From NCBI RefSeq assembly GCF_004769575.1, contig NZ_RQGA01000003.1, forward strand, positions 310,001 through 374,000: a stretch of DNA of 64,000 bases, written 5' to 3'. This DNA is from Leptospira perdikensis (GTDB lineage: Bacteria > Spirochaetota > Leptospiria > Leptospirales > Leptospiraceae). Shown here one piece after another: positions 1-9,180 of the stretch. The notes under the pieces are model-generated. The model did not search any database and had not been told where the DNA came from. It saw only the letters and a list, made by a program, of their open reading frames with translations. Numbering within the stretch: position 1 is the first letter of the stretch; every line of letters begins with the position of its first letter. Made by a program: the position numbers and the translations under genes.

Positions 1-755
1 GCTGTAGTTGGTTGCGATTTGAATAATTCAAATGTGGGAACCCAGTTAACCAAACCTCCATTCAAACGATACCTTGATTCATTTCTTGGACCAGAAGCCA
101 CTAGTTTAAAGAAAGAAGGATCTTTTAAAGATTTGTTTCTGATTTCTGTTAGTTCGTTAAAAACGCGAGTTTCTTCATCGATAGAAGTATTGGATGGTGA
201 TAAAACGATTTCTCGAAATTTAAACTCTGACCCTACCTTCGCCTTGTTTTTGTTATACCAAGAGAGAATTTCTTGTTCGGAAGGCAACGGTGGACTTACT
301 TTGATTTGAAGGAGTTGTCCTTTTTTAATTTGGTACGGTAAATCTTCCAACCAAACATCATAAGGTAAATTGAATTGGTTTTGAACGGCCTTTTTAAACT
401 GTTCGAGATCGCTGATTCCTTGTGCTTCCATCCTTTTTTGGATTTCTGCTTCAATTCGCTTTTCATTCACTTGAATGGATTCTTCATCAGCGGCATTATC
501 CACCACGGCCCTATCGATTAAAAAATCGATGACTTGTGCATGTAGGGATCCTTTTTTTCGATAGTTCGGGAAAAATCGAGAGAGGTTTTTATAACGTTCG
601 ACACCCTCTTCATAATCCAAGGTGGAAATGGACTTTGGTCCAACGATAGCAAGAACCGCATTTAAGGATTCATAAGAGCTTAAACTCTGATTAGGGGAAA
701 AGAGAAGGCTAAAGACAAGAACCGTTGCAAAAAACAAAACGAAAACTCGAGACAT
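1..755 (-). CDS. SurA-like periplasmic chaperone / peptidyl-prolyl isomerase, C-terminus cut by window edge
   Basis: About 251 codons are open on the minus strand from an ATG at 755 to the window edge. The product starts with a signal peptide (MSRVFVLFFATVLVFSLL) and then reads NAVLAIVGPKSISTLDYEEG, the opening of a SurA N-terminal domain. A helical region follows with two relative pairs (QVIDFLIDRAVVDNAADEE and an EIQKRMEAQGI segment), and a parvulin-like segment begins (SEFKFREIVLSPSN). The family escorts outer-membrane proteins through the periplasm. AAAGGA lies just upstream of the ATG. The gene is 30 bp downstream of aspartate kinase on the same strand and may be co-transcribed. The catalytic parvulin core lies mostly outside the window, so isomerase activity cannot be judged. 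Confidence 0.85.
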   Translation of the reverse strand, partial: MSRVFVLFFATVLVFSLLFSPNQSLSSYESLNAVLAIVGPKSISTLDYEEGVERYKNLSRFFPNYRKKGSLHAQVIDFLIDRAVVDNAADEESIQVNEKRIEAEIQKRMEAQGISDLEQFKKAVQNQFNLPYDVWLEDLPYQIKKGQLLQIKVSPPLPSEQEILSWYNKNKAKVGSEFKFREIVLSPSNTSIDEETRVFNELTEIRNKSLKDPSFFKLVASGPRNESRYRLNGGLVNWVPTFELFKSQPTT

Positions 756-785
756 TCGTGATCCTTTTTGCATACGGTCGTAAAC

Positions 786-2000
786 TTACCCGATGAACGT
801 GGTGTGTAAAGCCTTTACTGCATCTTCCGCTTGGTTTTGTTTGATGACGCAGGAAATTTTGATTTCGGAAGTGGAAATCATTTCAATATTGATGTTTTTT
901 TCCGCAAGTGATTGGAACATTTTTGCTGCCACACCTACATGGGATTTCATTCCAACACCTACTGCAGAAACGATAGAGATGTTCTCATCAATTTCTGCCT
1001 TTCCATTTCCATGGTCTTTAGCATAAGCATCAATGATTGGCCTTGTTGCTGAAATGTCTTTTTTGGCAATTGTGAATGAAATGGTATTGATTCCGTCTCT
1101 TGGAGAAGATTGAACGATGACATCCACAATCACATCTTTGTTTGCTAATTGGGTGAATAACTCTGCCGCAATTCCTGGTTTGTCTTTTACGTCAGCAATC
1201 GTTACTCGAGCTTGGTCACCTTTGGCGGTAACTCCACTTACTTTCATTTTTTCCATAATTTTGTCCTCACTCATCACTAAAGTTCCCGGTTTATCGTGGA
1301 AACTGGATCGTACGTGGATGACCACGTTATAGTTCATACCTAATTCCACACTTCGAGAGTGAAGGACTCCAGCACCAAGGCTTGCAAGTTCCAACATTTC
1401 TTCGTATGTAATTTGTTTGTGCATTTTTGCAGTTGGGATCTTTCGTGGGTCGGCAGTATAAACTCCATCCACGTCAGTATAAATTTCGCATTCATCGGCA
1501 CCAAGAGCAGCAGCAAGTGCTACAGCAGAAGTATCACTTCCACCACGACCAAGGGTGACAATGTTTTCGTCTTTATCGATTCCTTGGAACCCAGCAACAA
1601 TAACCACCTTTCCCTTGTTAAATGCTTCATCGATACGAGAACGATCGATCATCTCGATCTTTCCGTTGGAAAAGTTTCCATCGGTTAGGATTTTTAATTG
1701 AGAGCCGGTAAAAGACTGAGCAGGCACTCCGAGTTCGTTCAGCGCAATGGCAAGAAGAGCAATCGACACTTGTTCGCCCGTGGAGAGCAACATGTCCATT
1801 TCACGTTTCGGAGGATTTTTAGAAATCTGGTCAGCCAAGTCGACGAGTTCGTCTGTAGTATGTCCCATTGCAGAAACTACAACAGCTACTTTTTGGCCTT
1901 CGTCGTGGTAACGTTTGATACGTCTGGCCACATTTTGGATTTTAGTGGTGTCACCAACGGAGGTTCCACCGTATTTTTGGACAACGATTTTCGATGACAT
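786..2000 (-). CDS. lysC: Aspartate kinase
   Basis: This enzyme phosphorylates L-aspartate, the first step to lysine/diaminopimelate, threonine and methionine. The 404 residues match a monofunctional aspartokinase. The kinase domain opens with KYGGTSVG (residues 9-16) and carries GFQGID and GRGGSDTSA, and the C-terminal third holds two ACT domains (around 265-335 and 340-400), the usual site of feedback inhibition. No homoserine dehydrogenase domain is fused. The SurA-like gene follows 30 bp downstream. No lysine riboswitch or leader peptide is evident in the short region upstream of the ATG. Confidence 0.96.
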   Translation of the reverse strand: MSSKIVVQKYGGTSVGDTTKIQNVARRIKRYHDEGQKVAVVVSAMGHTTDELVDLADQISKNPPKREMDMLLSTGEQVSIALLAIALNELGVPAQSFTGSQLKILTDGNFSNGKIEMIDRSRIDEAFNKGKVVIVAGFQGIDKDENIVTLGRGGSDTSAVALAAALGADECEIYTDVDGVYTADPRKIPTAKMHKQITYEEMLELASLGAGVLHSRSVELGMNYNVVIHVRSSFHDKPGTLVMSEDKIMEKMKVSGVTAKGDQARVTIADVKDKPGIAAELFTQLANKDVIVDVIVQSSPRDGINTISFTIAKKDISATRPIIDAYAKDHGNGKAEIDENISIVSAVGVGMKSHVGVAAKMFQSLAEKNINIEMISTSEIKISCVIKQNQAEDAVKALHTTFIG

Positions 2001-2103
2001 GGGTATATGGACAGGGTGCTACAAGCAAATCGGGAATCAAGTAGAATGAATTTTTTTGCAACCAAACGACCATAGAGGACTCCAACTCGGTAGGTTAATC
2101 TAA

Positions 2104-3039
2104 ATGAATTCTTCTCCTGCAACCGTTGAGCCCCTTGTTAAAGAACAAGCTCCTTTCCTTTTCCTTGTTTTGTTCTTTTTGGTGCAAGCCACTGTCCTAA
2201 CCGTTTTTACTGTTCCGTTTTCCTGGTCCCTCGTTTGGGTCGCTGTCGCTTCCTACTTCCTTCGGATGTTTGGAATCACCGCTGCCTACCATCGTTATTT
2301 TTCCCACGCCTCCTTTAAAACCTCTCGTCTGTTTCAATTTGTTTTAGCTTGGATCGGTGCGATGGCCATGCAAAAAGGTCCACTTTGGTGGGCGGCTCAT
2401 CACAGAAACCACCACAAGTATTCCGATACAGAAAAGGACATCCATTCTCCTACTCGTAAAGGGTTTTGGTATTCCCATATGTTTTGGTTTCTTCGAGATG
2501 ATTATAATGATTACGAAGCCAAACTCATTCCTGATTTTTATAAATATCCAGAATTACGTTTTCTGGATCGTTTCCACTGGATCGCACCTTTAAGTTATGC
2601 GGTCTTACTTTATCTTATTGGTGGTTGGGCTTGGCTTGTATATGGTTATGCAGTATCTACTTTCTTTTTAGGTCATGCTACTTGGACCATCAACTCTCTT
2701 TCTCATGTTTATGGTTCGGTTCGTTACGATTCAAGGGATACAAGTAAAAACAATCTTTGGCTCGCACTTCTCACCATGGGAGAGGGTTGGCACAATAACC
2801 ATCACTACTACTGTTCTTCAGTGAATCAAGGTTTCTATTGGTATGAAGTTGATATTTCTTATTATATATTAAAGACACTTAGTTTATTTGGAATTGTTTG
2901 GGATTTAAAAAAACCACCCAAAAAAGTTTTAGAAGAAGGTCTTCTTCGTGATCGGGAACAAAAAGAAAGGAAACTCTCCTTACAAGAATCCAAACAAAAA
3001 TCAAAGTTAAAAAATAAAGTAGGGGTATTATCTACTTAA
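2104..3039 (+). CDS. Membrane acyl-CoA/acyl-lipid desaturase (delta-9 type)
   Basis: This integral membrane di-iron desaturase introduces a double bond into fatty acyl chains. The three histidine boxes are intact: HRYFSH at residues 63-68, HHRNHH at 99-104 and HNNHH at 230-234, separated by hydrophobic hairpins in the usual order. The length of 311 residues is normal for bacterial DesC-type enzymes without a cytochrome b5 domain. The C-terminus is a Lys/Glu-rich cytosolic tail (EQKERKLSLQESKQKSKLK). GGTAGG precedes the ATG. It is divergent from lysC and convergent with the next gene, so it is probably a monocistron. The oxygen requirement fits an aerobic leptospire. Confidence 0.92.
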   Translation: MNSSPATVEPLVKEQAPFLFLVLFFLVQATVLTVFTVPFSWSLVWVAVASYFLRMFGITAAYHRYFSHASFKTSRLFQFVLAWIGAMAMQKGPLWWAAHHRNHHKYSDTEKDIHSPTRKGFWYSHMFWFLRDDYNDYEAKLIPDFYKYPELRFLDRFHWIAPLSYAVLLYLIGGWAWLVYGYAVSTFFLGHATWTINSLSHVYGSVRYDSRDTSKNNLWLALLTMGEGWHNNHHYYCSSVNQGFYWYEVDISYYILKTLSLFGIVWDLKKPPKKVLEEGLLRDREQKERKLSLQESKQKSKLKNKVGVLST

Positions 3040-3043
3040 AAGT

Positions 3044-3553
3044 TTAAACACCCAATCGTTTACGAATGTCTGCCGGGATACTTTGGATAGAATCATATTT
3101 TTTTTTCTTTCCACCCGGTAGTGACACATAATAAAAGCCGTTGATCATTTCTAAAAAATAATCCTCTCCTTTTTCTCCCAAAGATCTGTTATCCAATTCC
3201 TTTACCATTTTTTGGTATTTGGAGGGAAGCAGATTCCAATTCATATAATTGGTAACCACACCTTGGTCATTCACTGTATAAGCACCGTCTTGGTGTAGAA
3301 TTTTTGTTCCATTGTAATCAAAAACTTCCATCACCTTTAGGTTGTTATCTTTGGATTGTTTTGAATCTTTTTTAGGTTTCCCTGAATTTTGGTTGGATGA
3401 ATCTTCTGGTCCAGAACCTTGTTTTGATTTTACATTTGTTGGAGTTTCTTTTTTTCTGAGTTTCCCAAAAAGTAGAAGGAAAATGCCAGCAAACGCGAGT
3501 GATGCGAATAGGAAAATTTCAGCGGTGGACAAATCAAATAAGTAACGCCACAT
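3044..3553 (-). CDS. Hypothetical membrane-anchored protein
   Basis: I do not recognise a family. The 169 residues begin with one transmembrane segment (about residues 12-31, FLFASLAFAGIFLLLFGKL). A low-complexity linker rich in Lys, Ser, Asn and Gln follows, and then a compact C-terminal domain of about 90 residues containing NGTKILHQDGAYTVNDQG and a KEDYFLEMINGFYYVSLPGG-like stretch. The probable topology is an N-terminal anchor with a soluble domain. It ends 5 bp from the convergent desaturase stop and heads or joins a minus-strand group with the two genes upstream (3-bp gap to the next). Confidence 0.7.
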   Translation of the reverse strand: MWRYLFDLSTAEIFLFASLAFAGIFLLLFGKLRKKETPTNVKSKQGSGPEDSSNQNSGKPKKDSKQSKDNNLKVMEVFDYNGTKILHQDGAYTVNDQGVVTNYMNWNLLPSKYQKMVKELDNRSLGEKGEDYFLEMINGFYYVSLPGGKKKKYDSIQSIPADIRKRLGV

Positions 3554-3555
3554 AA

Positions 3556-3867
3556 CTATCGAAAACTCGTTCCAATTGCCTTACAAGAATCAGGGAGATA
3601 ACCTTCTGTATTCCATGTAACACAATTGGTAAGTTCAATGGCACGAATACATAGTTTTAAATCATCAATTTTGACTCGACCAAGGAATAGGGCACCTGGA
3701 AGTTTTTCACGACCACAGGCCGAATTTTTAAGAGTATAGGCTTCAAAAATTTTTTGATTCCCTTCTCGTGAGGAATAAAACAAATCATCTCTATTTTGAA
3801 TGCAATGAAAAGGTAAACTGGTGCAGAGAATAGGAAACAACCACACCCTTTGAAAAAATAATTTCAT
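3556..3867 (-). CDS. Hypothetical small cysteine-rich exported protein
   Basis: The 103 residues have a short hydrophobic N-terminus (MKLFFQRVWLFPILCTSLPF) and six cysteines (ILC, FHC, SAC, KLC, TNC, DSC), which suggests an exported protein with disulfides or a loose lipobox at FHC. No known domain is recognisable. The ATG overlaps the stop of the upstream lipoprotein gene as ATGA, so the two are translationally coupled. The coupling and the export signals point to an envelope role, but the function is unknown. Confidence 0.65.
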   Translation of the reverse strand: MKLFFQRVWLFPILCTSLPFHCIQNRDDLFYSSREGNQKIFEAYTLKNSACGREKLPGALFLGRVKIDDLKLCIRAIELTNCVTWNTEGYLPDSCKAIGTSFR

Positions 3868-4394
3868 TTTTTAAGTTTGATCCGAGACACTTCCCTGACA
3901 GGGATAGGAAGTTTTCCGAAAGCACTATCCACCTGAACGGTTCCATAAATTTCAAATTCTGCATCTTCTCCACGTCTTGCGACTTCCGAAAGTTGTTTTG
4001 CCAGAAGGAGGAGTTTGGGAAGGATGGATTGTTTTTGATCAGGGATTAACTTTAGAACCACGAACGACTCTGAATTTGGGCCTACTTCAAGAGGGGTTTC
4101 GTTTTGGAGTTTTCCGATATATTCTTTTCCCTTCGGAGTGATGAGTTCTATCTCCAAATCAAATTGGTAAATGCTAACCTTGGTATCATTTGGGTTGGAT
4201 ACAGAAACTTGCGGATACAAATCCACCAAAGGGATCAAAGGAAAATTTGGATTTGGTTTTAGATCTACACGAACATCCACCAAATCAAACTTACAAGCCT
4301 TGAGACTTTCTAAATTCTTTTTTGTTTCACTAAGACAATGAGTGAGAACAATTGAAAATAGAACTATGAATAGAAATAAATATCTACGGACCAA
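3864..4394 (-). CDS. LEA14/WHy-like lipoprotein, TTG start
   Basis: The 176 residues start with a lipoprotein signal, with a lipobox LTHC putting the lipidated cysteine at residue 20. The rest resembles the LEA-type-2/WHy beta-sandwich: a conserved VDVRVDL-type strand, PQVSVSNPNDTKVSIYQFDL and a late VPVREVSRIKLKK strand. These domains are found on bacterial envelope lipoproteins of unclear function. The start is TTG at 4394; no in-frame ATG precedes the hydrophobic core, and AGG lies a suitable distance upstream. The start overlaps the end of the oxidoreductase gene by 11 bp and the stop overlaps the next ATG, so it sits in a tightly packed operon. Confidence 0.75.
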   Translation of the reverse strand: MVRRYLFLFIVLFSIVLTHCLSETKKNLESLKACKFDLVDVRVDLKPNPNFPLIPLVDLYPQVSVSNPNDTKVSIYQFDLEIELITPKGKEYIGKLQNETPLEVGPNSESFVVLKLIPDQKQSILPKLLLLAKQLSEVARRGEDAEFEIYGTVQVDSAFGKLPIPVREVSRIKLKK

Positions 4395-5382
4395 ATACTA
4401 CCTTCCCTTCGGTCATATGTTGTTTATAAAATTCCAAACCTTCTTGATACTCTTCGAATTTGAACCGTTTGTTGATTTTTGTTTGGAAAACTGTTTTTAG
4501 AAATTTCTGTGCTTCTTTGGCTTGTTTTTGAAACTCCTCTAATCCAATTTCATAAATCCATGAAGACAACCAAAATCCTTCCACTTTTTTGTTTTGGAAT
4601 AAAATGATTCCGGAATTTACTGAAAATGGTTTTTCCGATAGAGCACCATAACAAACAAGTTTTGATCCATAAGGCATACATTCTACAAGAGATTGTGCTG
4701 TTTCTCCTGCCACTGCATCAATGGCGTAAGTTGCATTTAGTTTCTTAGAAATTTTGAATAAATCTTTTTGGTAATTCGGTGAAGTGGAGTTTAAAATATT
4801 TTCTGCTCCAATTTCAGTAAGGTTGTCTTCTTGTTCTTTCTTTCGTACAATATTGATTAATGGAATTCCACGTTCTTTACAAAGTCGTACTACCATTTTA
4901 CCCAATGCACTGGCTGCTGCCGTTTGGATCATAGCAGGGTGTCCTTCTTTTGTACAACGAGAAACCATCGCCCAAGCAGTCATTGGGTTTACAAAAAAAC
5001 TAGATCCTTCATCCAGACTCACTCCATCTACTAACGGTAAACAGTTGTCTTCGGTAGTAATCATATATTCTGCCCAGGATCCATCATTTTGAGGAGCTAC
5101 ACAGGAGACATTCATTCCTACTTTCAGAGTTTTGATGGCACTACCAACAGCATCAACAACCCCACTAGCTTCGAATCCGGCTGCTACCGGTGCTTTTTTC
5201 TTAAAACCATAGAGTCCACGAATGAACATTAGGTCAGAAGGATTGATTGGTGAAAGGTGGATTTTGATCCGCACTTCGTTGTCTTTCGGTGTGGGAATTT
5301 CTTTTTCACGGAGTTCCAACTGGGGTTCGGATTCGTCGTATTTTAGGATGGTGACTGCTTTCATCTCGTCCCATTCAGTCAT
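4384..5382 (-). CDS. Quinone oxidoreductase-like MDR dehydrogenase (zinc-free)
   Basis: This is a medium-chain dehydrogenase/reductase of the NADPH:quinone oxidoreductase (QOR/enoyl reductase) type. The N-terminal GroES-like domain has INPSDLMFIRGLYG and GFEASGVVDAVG, and the Rossmann half has the QTAAASALGKMVVRLCKE motif where the family carries its AxxGxVG-like turn. The structural and catalytic zinc cysteines of alcohol dehydrogenases are absent. The length of 332 residues is typical. An internal ATG at residue 7 (MKAVTILKYD) is the usual family start and may be the true one. It leads a minus-strand group of four genes. Confidence 0.85.
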   Translation of the reverse strand: MTEWDEMKAVTILKYDESEPQLELREKEIPTPKDNEVRIKIHLSPINPSDLMFIRGLYGFKKKAPVAAGFEASGVVDAVGSAIKTLKVGMNVSCVAPQNDGSWAEYMITTEDNCLPLVDGVSLDEGSSFFVNPMTAWAMVSRCTKEGHPAMIQTAAASALGKMVVRLCKERGIPLINIVRKKEQEDNLTEIGAENILNSTSPNYQKDLFKISKKLNATYAIDAVAGETAQSLVECMPYGSKLVCYGALSEKPFSVNSGIILFQNKKVEGFWLSSWIYEIGLEEFQKQAKEAQKFLKTVFQTKINKRFKFEEYQEGLEFYKQHMTEGKVVFGP

Positions 5383-5434
5383 TTAAAATCTGCTTGCCAA
5401 CTCTTTCTTTCGGAGGAAGAATTTTAAGTCTGCC

Positions 5435-6229
5435 GTGAAATCAAAAAAGTTATCGAAGGAAGCCCTAACAGGGATCGTTTTTTTTTCTATTTTGGTCTTC
5501 GCTTTTTTCACAACCGTCATTGAACCGGATCGCCCGGCCAAAAAATATCCTTACAGGTTATCGCTTTTTTACTCTCGCATCGATGGAATCAAAGAAGGAA
5601 CCGAGGTTCGGATTTTAGGGATTCCGAAAGGTTACGTGGCCCATATTGATTCGAGGCCACTCATTGATGTACCTGACCGGCGATTTCTCGACCATAACAT
5701 GGATCATGCGATTGAGCTTCATATTGCTTTGGAAGATCCTTTAACTCTCTGGGATAATTACGAAGTAGACTTTCAAACGGTGACTTTGTTTTCGGGAAGG
5801 ATCATTAATATCAATCCGGGAAGTTCGGATGGGAAACGTCCTTTTTTCAAACCGACATTTCGGGAAGGGGAAAAAACTCCTGACTATTTACCCTCGGCTC
5901 GGTATTTTGATGATTTTTTCAAAGCAACTTCCGTGACAATGGAAGAAAATCGTTCCGACCTCAGGCAAATCACATTGGATTTTCGTTCTATATCCGATAA
6001 ATTAAATCGTACAGAAGGTACAATTCCCAAATTAATAGGAAGTACGGAAATGTATGATGAACTTCTTGCGACTGTAAAGGACGCAGAAACCATTGGAAAA
6101 GAAGGAAGGCGTTATATGGAAAGTTCTAGGAATTTAGAGAACACCATGCCAATTCCATTTTTGATTACAGCATCGTATTACGGACGTACAACGCCAATTA
6201 CGGGAAGAAGGATTGGACCACAAGATTAA
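5435..6229 (+). CDS. MlaD/MCE-family lipid-transport protein, GTG start
   Basis: The 264 residues have one N-terminal membrane helix (about 8-27) followed by an MCE domain: YRLSLFYSRIDGIKEGTEVR, then ILGIPKGYV, which is the family's G-x-x-V-x-I-x-G-V-x-V-G core. The tail is a short helical segment with no long coiled coil. MCE proteins form rings that carry phospholipids between membranes with an MlaE permease and MlaF ATPase; neither is in the window. The start is GTG at 5435. GGAGGAAGA lies 16 nt upstream, an unusually long spacing, but no better in-frame start exists. Its stop overlaps the glycosyltransferase ATG (TAATG). Confidence 0.85.
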   Translation: MKSKKLSKEALTGIVFFSILVFAFFTTVIEPDRPAKKYPYRLSLFYSRIDGIKEGTEVRILGIPKGYVAHIDSRPLIDVPDRRFLDHNMDHAIELHIALEDPLTLWDNYEVDFQTVTLFSGRIININPGSSDGKRPFFKPTFREGEKTPDYLPSARYFDDFFKATSVTMEENRSDLRQITLDFRSISDKLNRTEGTIPKLIGSTEMYDELLATVKDAETIGKEGRRYMESSRNLENTMPIPFLITASYYGRTTPITGRRIGPQD

Positions 6230-7308
6230 TGAAAGTTGCAATTATACATGATTGGCTCACCGGTATGCGCGGTGGAGAGATAGTACTCGATAGTTTATTA
6301 AAAGCTTTTCCAGAAGCGGATTTATTTACTCTTTTTTATTCCAAAGGAAAACTAAACGATAGGATTGAAGGACGTAAAATCACAACTGCCTTTACAAACA
6401 ATCTTCCCTTTAAAGAAAAGTACTACCGTTACTACTTACCAGTATTTCCTACGGCCATTGAGTCTTTGGATCTCAAAGGTTATGATGTAGTGATTAGTTC
6501 TTCGCACTGTGTTGCCAAAGGAGTCATCCCTCATCCAGACACTTTCCATTTGAGTTATGTTCATAGCCCGATGCGATATGTTTGGGATATGTATTATGAT
6601 TATTTTCCCGGTAGAAAGGGATTTAAATTTTTCCTTTTACAATCCATTGCTAATTATCTACGTACTTGGGATGCAGCTTCTGCCAACCGAGTGGACTATT
6701 TTACATGTAACTCGCATTTTGTGGGTCGTAGGATTCAAAAATACTATCGCCGAGATTATAAAATTGTTTATCCACCGTGTTTGCCTCAAGACTTCCGAGT
6801 GAATGATGTTTCTAAAGATGATTATTATCTGATGGTTTCGGCCTTTGCTCCCTATAAAAAAATTGATCTTGCCATTGAAGCTTTCCGCGAAAACGGAAAA
6901 CCACTCATCCTTGTGGGTGGAGGTCAGGAAGAAGGGAAACTCGTGAAAAACCTTCCCAAAAACATCCTTTGGAAAAAGGGCCTCCCTCGTACGGAAGTGG
7001 TCGAACTCTACAAAAAGGCCCGTGGGTTTATTTTTCCCGGAATGGAAGACTTTGGAATCACTCCCGTTGAGTCCCAGGCCTATGCCACTCCCGTCATCGC
7101 ATACGGGAAGGGAGGTGCCCTGGAGTCGGTTAAAGAGGACAGAACCGGTGTATTTTTTAAGGAACAGACCGTAAAATCCTTAAATGAGGCCATCCAAAGG
7201 GCAGAAAAGATCCATTTCAAACGAGGGGATTTCCAAAATTCCATCAATCGATTTACAGAAGAAAAATTCGTAAGCGAAATTCGAAAGGTAGTCGATAGAC
7301 ATAAGTAG
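6229..7308 (+). CDS. Glycosyltransferase family 4 (GT-B fold)
   Basis: This is a GT4-type retaining glycosyltransferase of 359 residues. The N-terminus MKVAIIHDWLTGMRGGE is the acceptor-side Rossmann strand with the Gly-rich loop. The C-terminal half contains PGMEDFGITPVESQA, the E-x7-E type nucleotide-sugar site, followed by TPVIAYGKGGALE. The sugar and acceptor cannot be read from sequence. The family in this genus mostly builds surface polysaccharide. It is coupled to mlaD by a TAATG overlap and lies 21 bp before flbD, so envelope and flagellar genes may share a transcript. Confidence 0.88.
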   Translation: MKVAIIHDWLTGMRGGEIVLDSLLKAFPEADLFTLFYSKGKLNDRIEGRKITTAFTNNLPFKEKYYRYYLPVFPTAIESLDLKGYDVVISSSHCVAKGVIPHPDTFHLSYVHSPMRYVWDMYYDYFPGRKGFKFFLLQSIANYLRTWDAASANRVDYFTCNSHFVGRRIQKYYRRDYKIVYPPCLPQDFRVNDVSKDDYYLMVSAFAPYKKIDLAIEAFRENGKPLILVGGGQEEGKLVKNLPKNILWKKGLPRTEVVELYKKARGFIFPGMEDFGITPVESQAYATPVIAYGKGGALESVKEDRTGVFFKEQTVKSLNEAIQRAEKIHFKRGDFQNSINRFTEEKFVSEIRKVVDRHK

Positions 7309-7329
7309 AAATCTCTGAAGGGGGATCTC

Positions 7330-7548
7330 CTGGTCATATTACATCGACTCAAAGGTGCGGAATTTGTTCTCAATGCAGATTTGATTGAGACCATCGAAGC
7401 AAACCCGGATACGATCATCACTCTTGTGAATGAGAAGAAATTCATTGTACAAGAGCCTGTTGCGGAAGTTGTGGAAAAGGTAGTCGCCTACCAAACGAGA
7501 ATCCACAACCTCCCCCGAGTGAATGTGAAGATGCCTGAGGAAACATAA
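7330..7548 (+). CDS. flbD: Flagellar protein FlbD, CTG start
   Basis: This 72-codon gene lies between the glycosyltransferase and motA. The product (M)VILHRLKGAEFVLNADLIE aligns residue for residue with the start of FlbD (M-I-x-L-x-R-L-x-G-x-x-F-x-L-N), and the rest (TPDTIITLVNEKKFIVQEP-like) fits the family. No ATG, GTG or TTG exists near the expected position. CTG at 7330 is preceded by AAGGGGG at a normal spacing and is the best start. FlbD is a small protein encoded at the head of spirochaetal motility operons just before motA; its role is not well defined. motA begins 3 bp after its stop. Confidence 0.88.
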   Translation: MVILHRLKGAEFVLNADLIETIEANPDTIITLVNEKKFIVQEPVAEVVEKVVAYQTRIHNLPRVNVKMPEET

Positions 7549-7551
7549 GAA

Positions 7552-8334
7552 ATGGATATAGCTACAGTCATTGGTTTGGCCCTTGGAGCGGCCTTGATGT
7601 TACTTGGGGTTGTTTCGGGGGGTCTTGCATTAACAGACCTTATCGATATTCCCTCGGTCATGATTACATTTGGTGGTGCTGCCGCCGCTACGATCATTTC
7701 CTTCCCATGGACTTCCACCATTGGAGTAGGAGCCGTTACTAAAAAAGCCTTCCAAAATCCACCCTCAGACTTACCTGGTCTGATTACGACACTAGTTAGT
7801 TTTTCTGAAAAAGCTCGTCGTGAAGGTTTACTTGCCTTAGAAGATGATATCAATGAACTTCCTGAAGAATTTTTAAAGAAGGGAATCCAACTCGTAGTGG
7901 ATGGAACTGACCCTGAACTAGTTCGAAATATTATGGAAACCGAAATTGGGAACACAGCCACAAGACATGCTTATGGTCGTTCTTGGTGGGATGCTTACGC
8001 TGGTTTTGCGCCGGGGTTCGGAATGCTTGGGACCCTCGTGGGTCTTGTGGGGATGTTAAAGAACTTAGGTGGTGGGGATGCAAGTGCGATTGGACAAGGT
8101 ATGGCAACGGCACTTATTACCACATTGTACGGATCACTCGCTCAGAACTTATTTGCAGCACCTATCGTTAGAAAACTAACGAGACGATCGGAAGATGAAC
8201 TTGTGATCAAACAAGTGATGGTGGAAGGTACTCTTTCTATTCAATCTGGAGACAACCCAAGGATTGTAAAAGAGAAACTTGCGAGTTTCTTAACTCCTGC
8301 TGAAAGAACGGCACTCAAAGACGACGGAGATTAA
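7552..8334 (+). CDS. motA: Flagellar motor stator protein MotA
   Basis: The 260 residues match MotA, the proton-channel subunit that drives the periplasmic flagella. There is an N-terminal membrane pair (MDIATVIGLALGAALMLLGV and PSVMITFGGAAAATIISF), a cytoplasmic domain with the conserved EKARREGLLALEDD, and a C-terminal membrane pair opening with AYAGFAPGFGMLGTLVGLVG. The motA-motB-fliL order and close spacing (11 bp to motB) are those of spirochaetal motility operons. Confidence 0.97.
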   Translation: MDIATVIGLALGAALMLLGVVSGGLALTDLIDIPSVMITFGGAAAATIISFPWTSTIGVGAVTKKAFQNPPSDLPGLITTLVSFSEKARREGLLALEDDINELPEEFLKKGIQLVVDGTDPELVRNIMETEIGNTATRHAYGRSWWDAYAGFAPGFGMLGTLVGLVGMLKNLGGGDASAIGQGMATALITTLYGSLAQNLFAAPIVRKLTRRSEDELVIKQVMVEGTLSIQSGDNPRIVKEKLASFLTPAERTALKDDGD

Positions 8335-8345
8335 TACTAAAAACC

Positions 8346-9179
8346 ATGGCGTCTAAGAAAGAAAAATGTCCTGAATGTATCCAAAAAGTTCCCGAGTTCA
8401 TGGCAACTTACGGGGACATGGTGACACTTCTTCTTTGTTTCTTTATTCTCTTGTATACAACGGGTAAAACAGATGCAAAGGAGATGCAGATCATTTTATC
8501 TGCATTCAAATCCACTACGGGATTTTTCACCGGTGGACAAACACTTTCGAAAGGTTCTTTGGAAGAGATGGGTATGCAGATTGAATCTCTTCCTTCTCAA
8601 GTAGTAGGACGTAACCTTTCCAAAGCAAAAAAAGATGCACATGAAGTTTTTAAACCAGAAGTAGAAGCTGGAAAAGTTCGAATTTCTGAAAACGAAAGAG
8701 GACTTGTGATTTCCCTTGTGGGTGCTGATTATTTTTATCCGGGTTCCGCGATCATGACACCCTCCATTCGTGAGACATTACGAAAAGCTGCAGGTCTTAT
8801 CAAAGGACTCGAACGATTTGTTCGGGTAGAAGGACATAGCGATGATGATGCGGTCAATCCTGTGAATCGTCCTGGCCGTGAAGAACGTGAATATATCAAT
8901 AACTGGGATTTGGCGGGAGCAAGAGCAGTCAATGCTACCGTTTTTATGATCAATTCAGAAGAAATTGAGCCAAGTTGGTTCCAAGCTGTAAGTTTTGGAT
9001 CCTACAGACCTCTTGTATTGGAAAATGAAGGTACACCGGAAGCCAAAGCTTTCAACCGAAGAGTGGATATCATCATCCTAACCGAGAAGTCTACCAAACG
9101 TGCACCAGGGGAAAGTAAGTATGGTTTACCTGACACTCGTTTGCCGAACACTGAAACAAATGTAGAAGGAGAATTTTAA
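8346..9179 (+). CDS. motB: Flagellar motor stator protein MotB
   Basis: MotB pairs with MotA and anchors the stator to peptidoglycan. The single membrane helix carries the essential proton-binding aspartate at residue 24 (YGDMVTLLLCFFILLY). The plug and linker follow, and the OmpA-like peptidoglycan-binding domain spans about residues 115-250 (VRVEGHSDDD, NRRVDIIIL). The cytoplasmic N-terminus has a CPEC pair at residues 8-11, also common in leptospiral and other spirochaetal MotB. The length of 277 residues is normal. Confidence 0.96.
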   Translation: MASKKEKCPECIQKVPEFMATYGDMVTLLLCFFILLYTTGKTDAKEMQIILSAFKSTTGFFTGGQTLSKGSLEEMGMQIESLPSQVVGRNLSKAKKDAHEVFKPEVEAGKVRISENERGLVISLVGADYFYPGSAIMTPSIRETLRKAAGLIKGLERFVRVEGHSDDDAVNPVNRPGREEREYINNWDLAGARAVNATVFMINSEEIEPSWFQAVSFGSYRPLVLENEGTPEAKAFNRRVDIIILTEKSTKRAPGESKYGLPDTRLPNTETNVEGEF

Positions 9180-9180
9180 C

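Noticed and set aside
19..309. Plus-strand open frame at the left edge
   Set aside because: It is antisense to the SurA-like gene, whose signal peptide, ribosome site and domain are clear.
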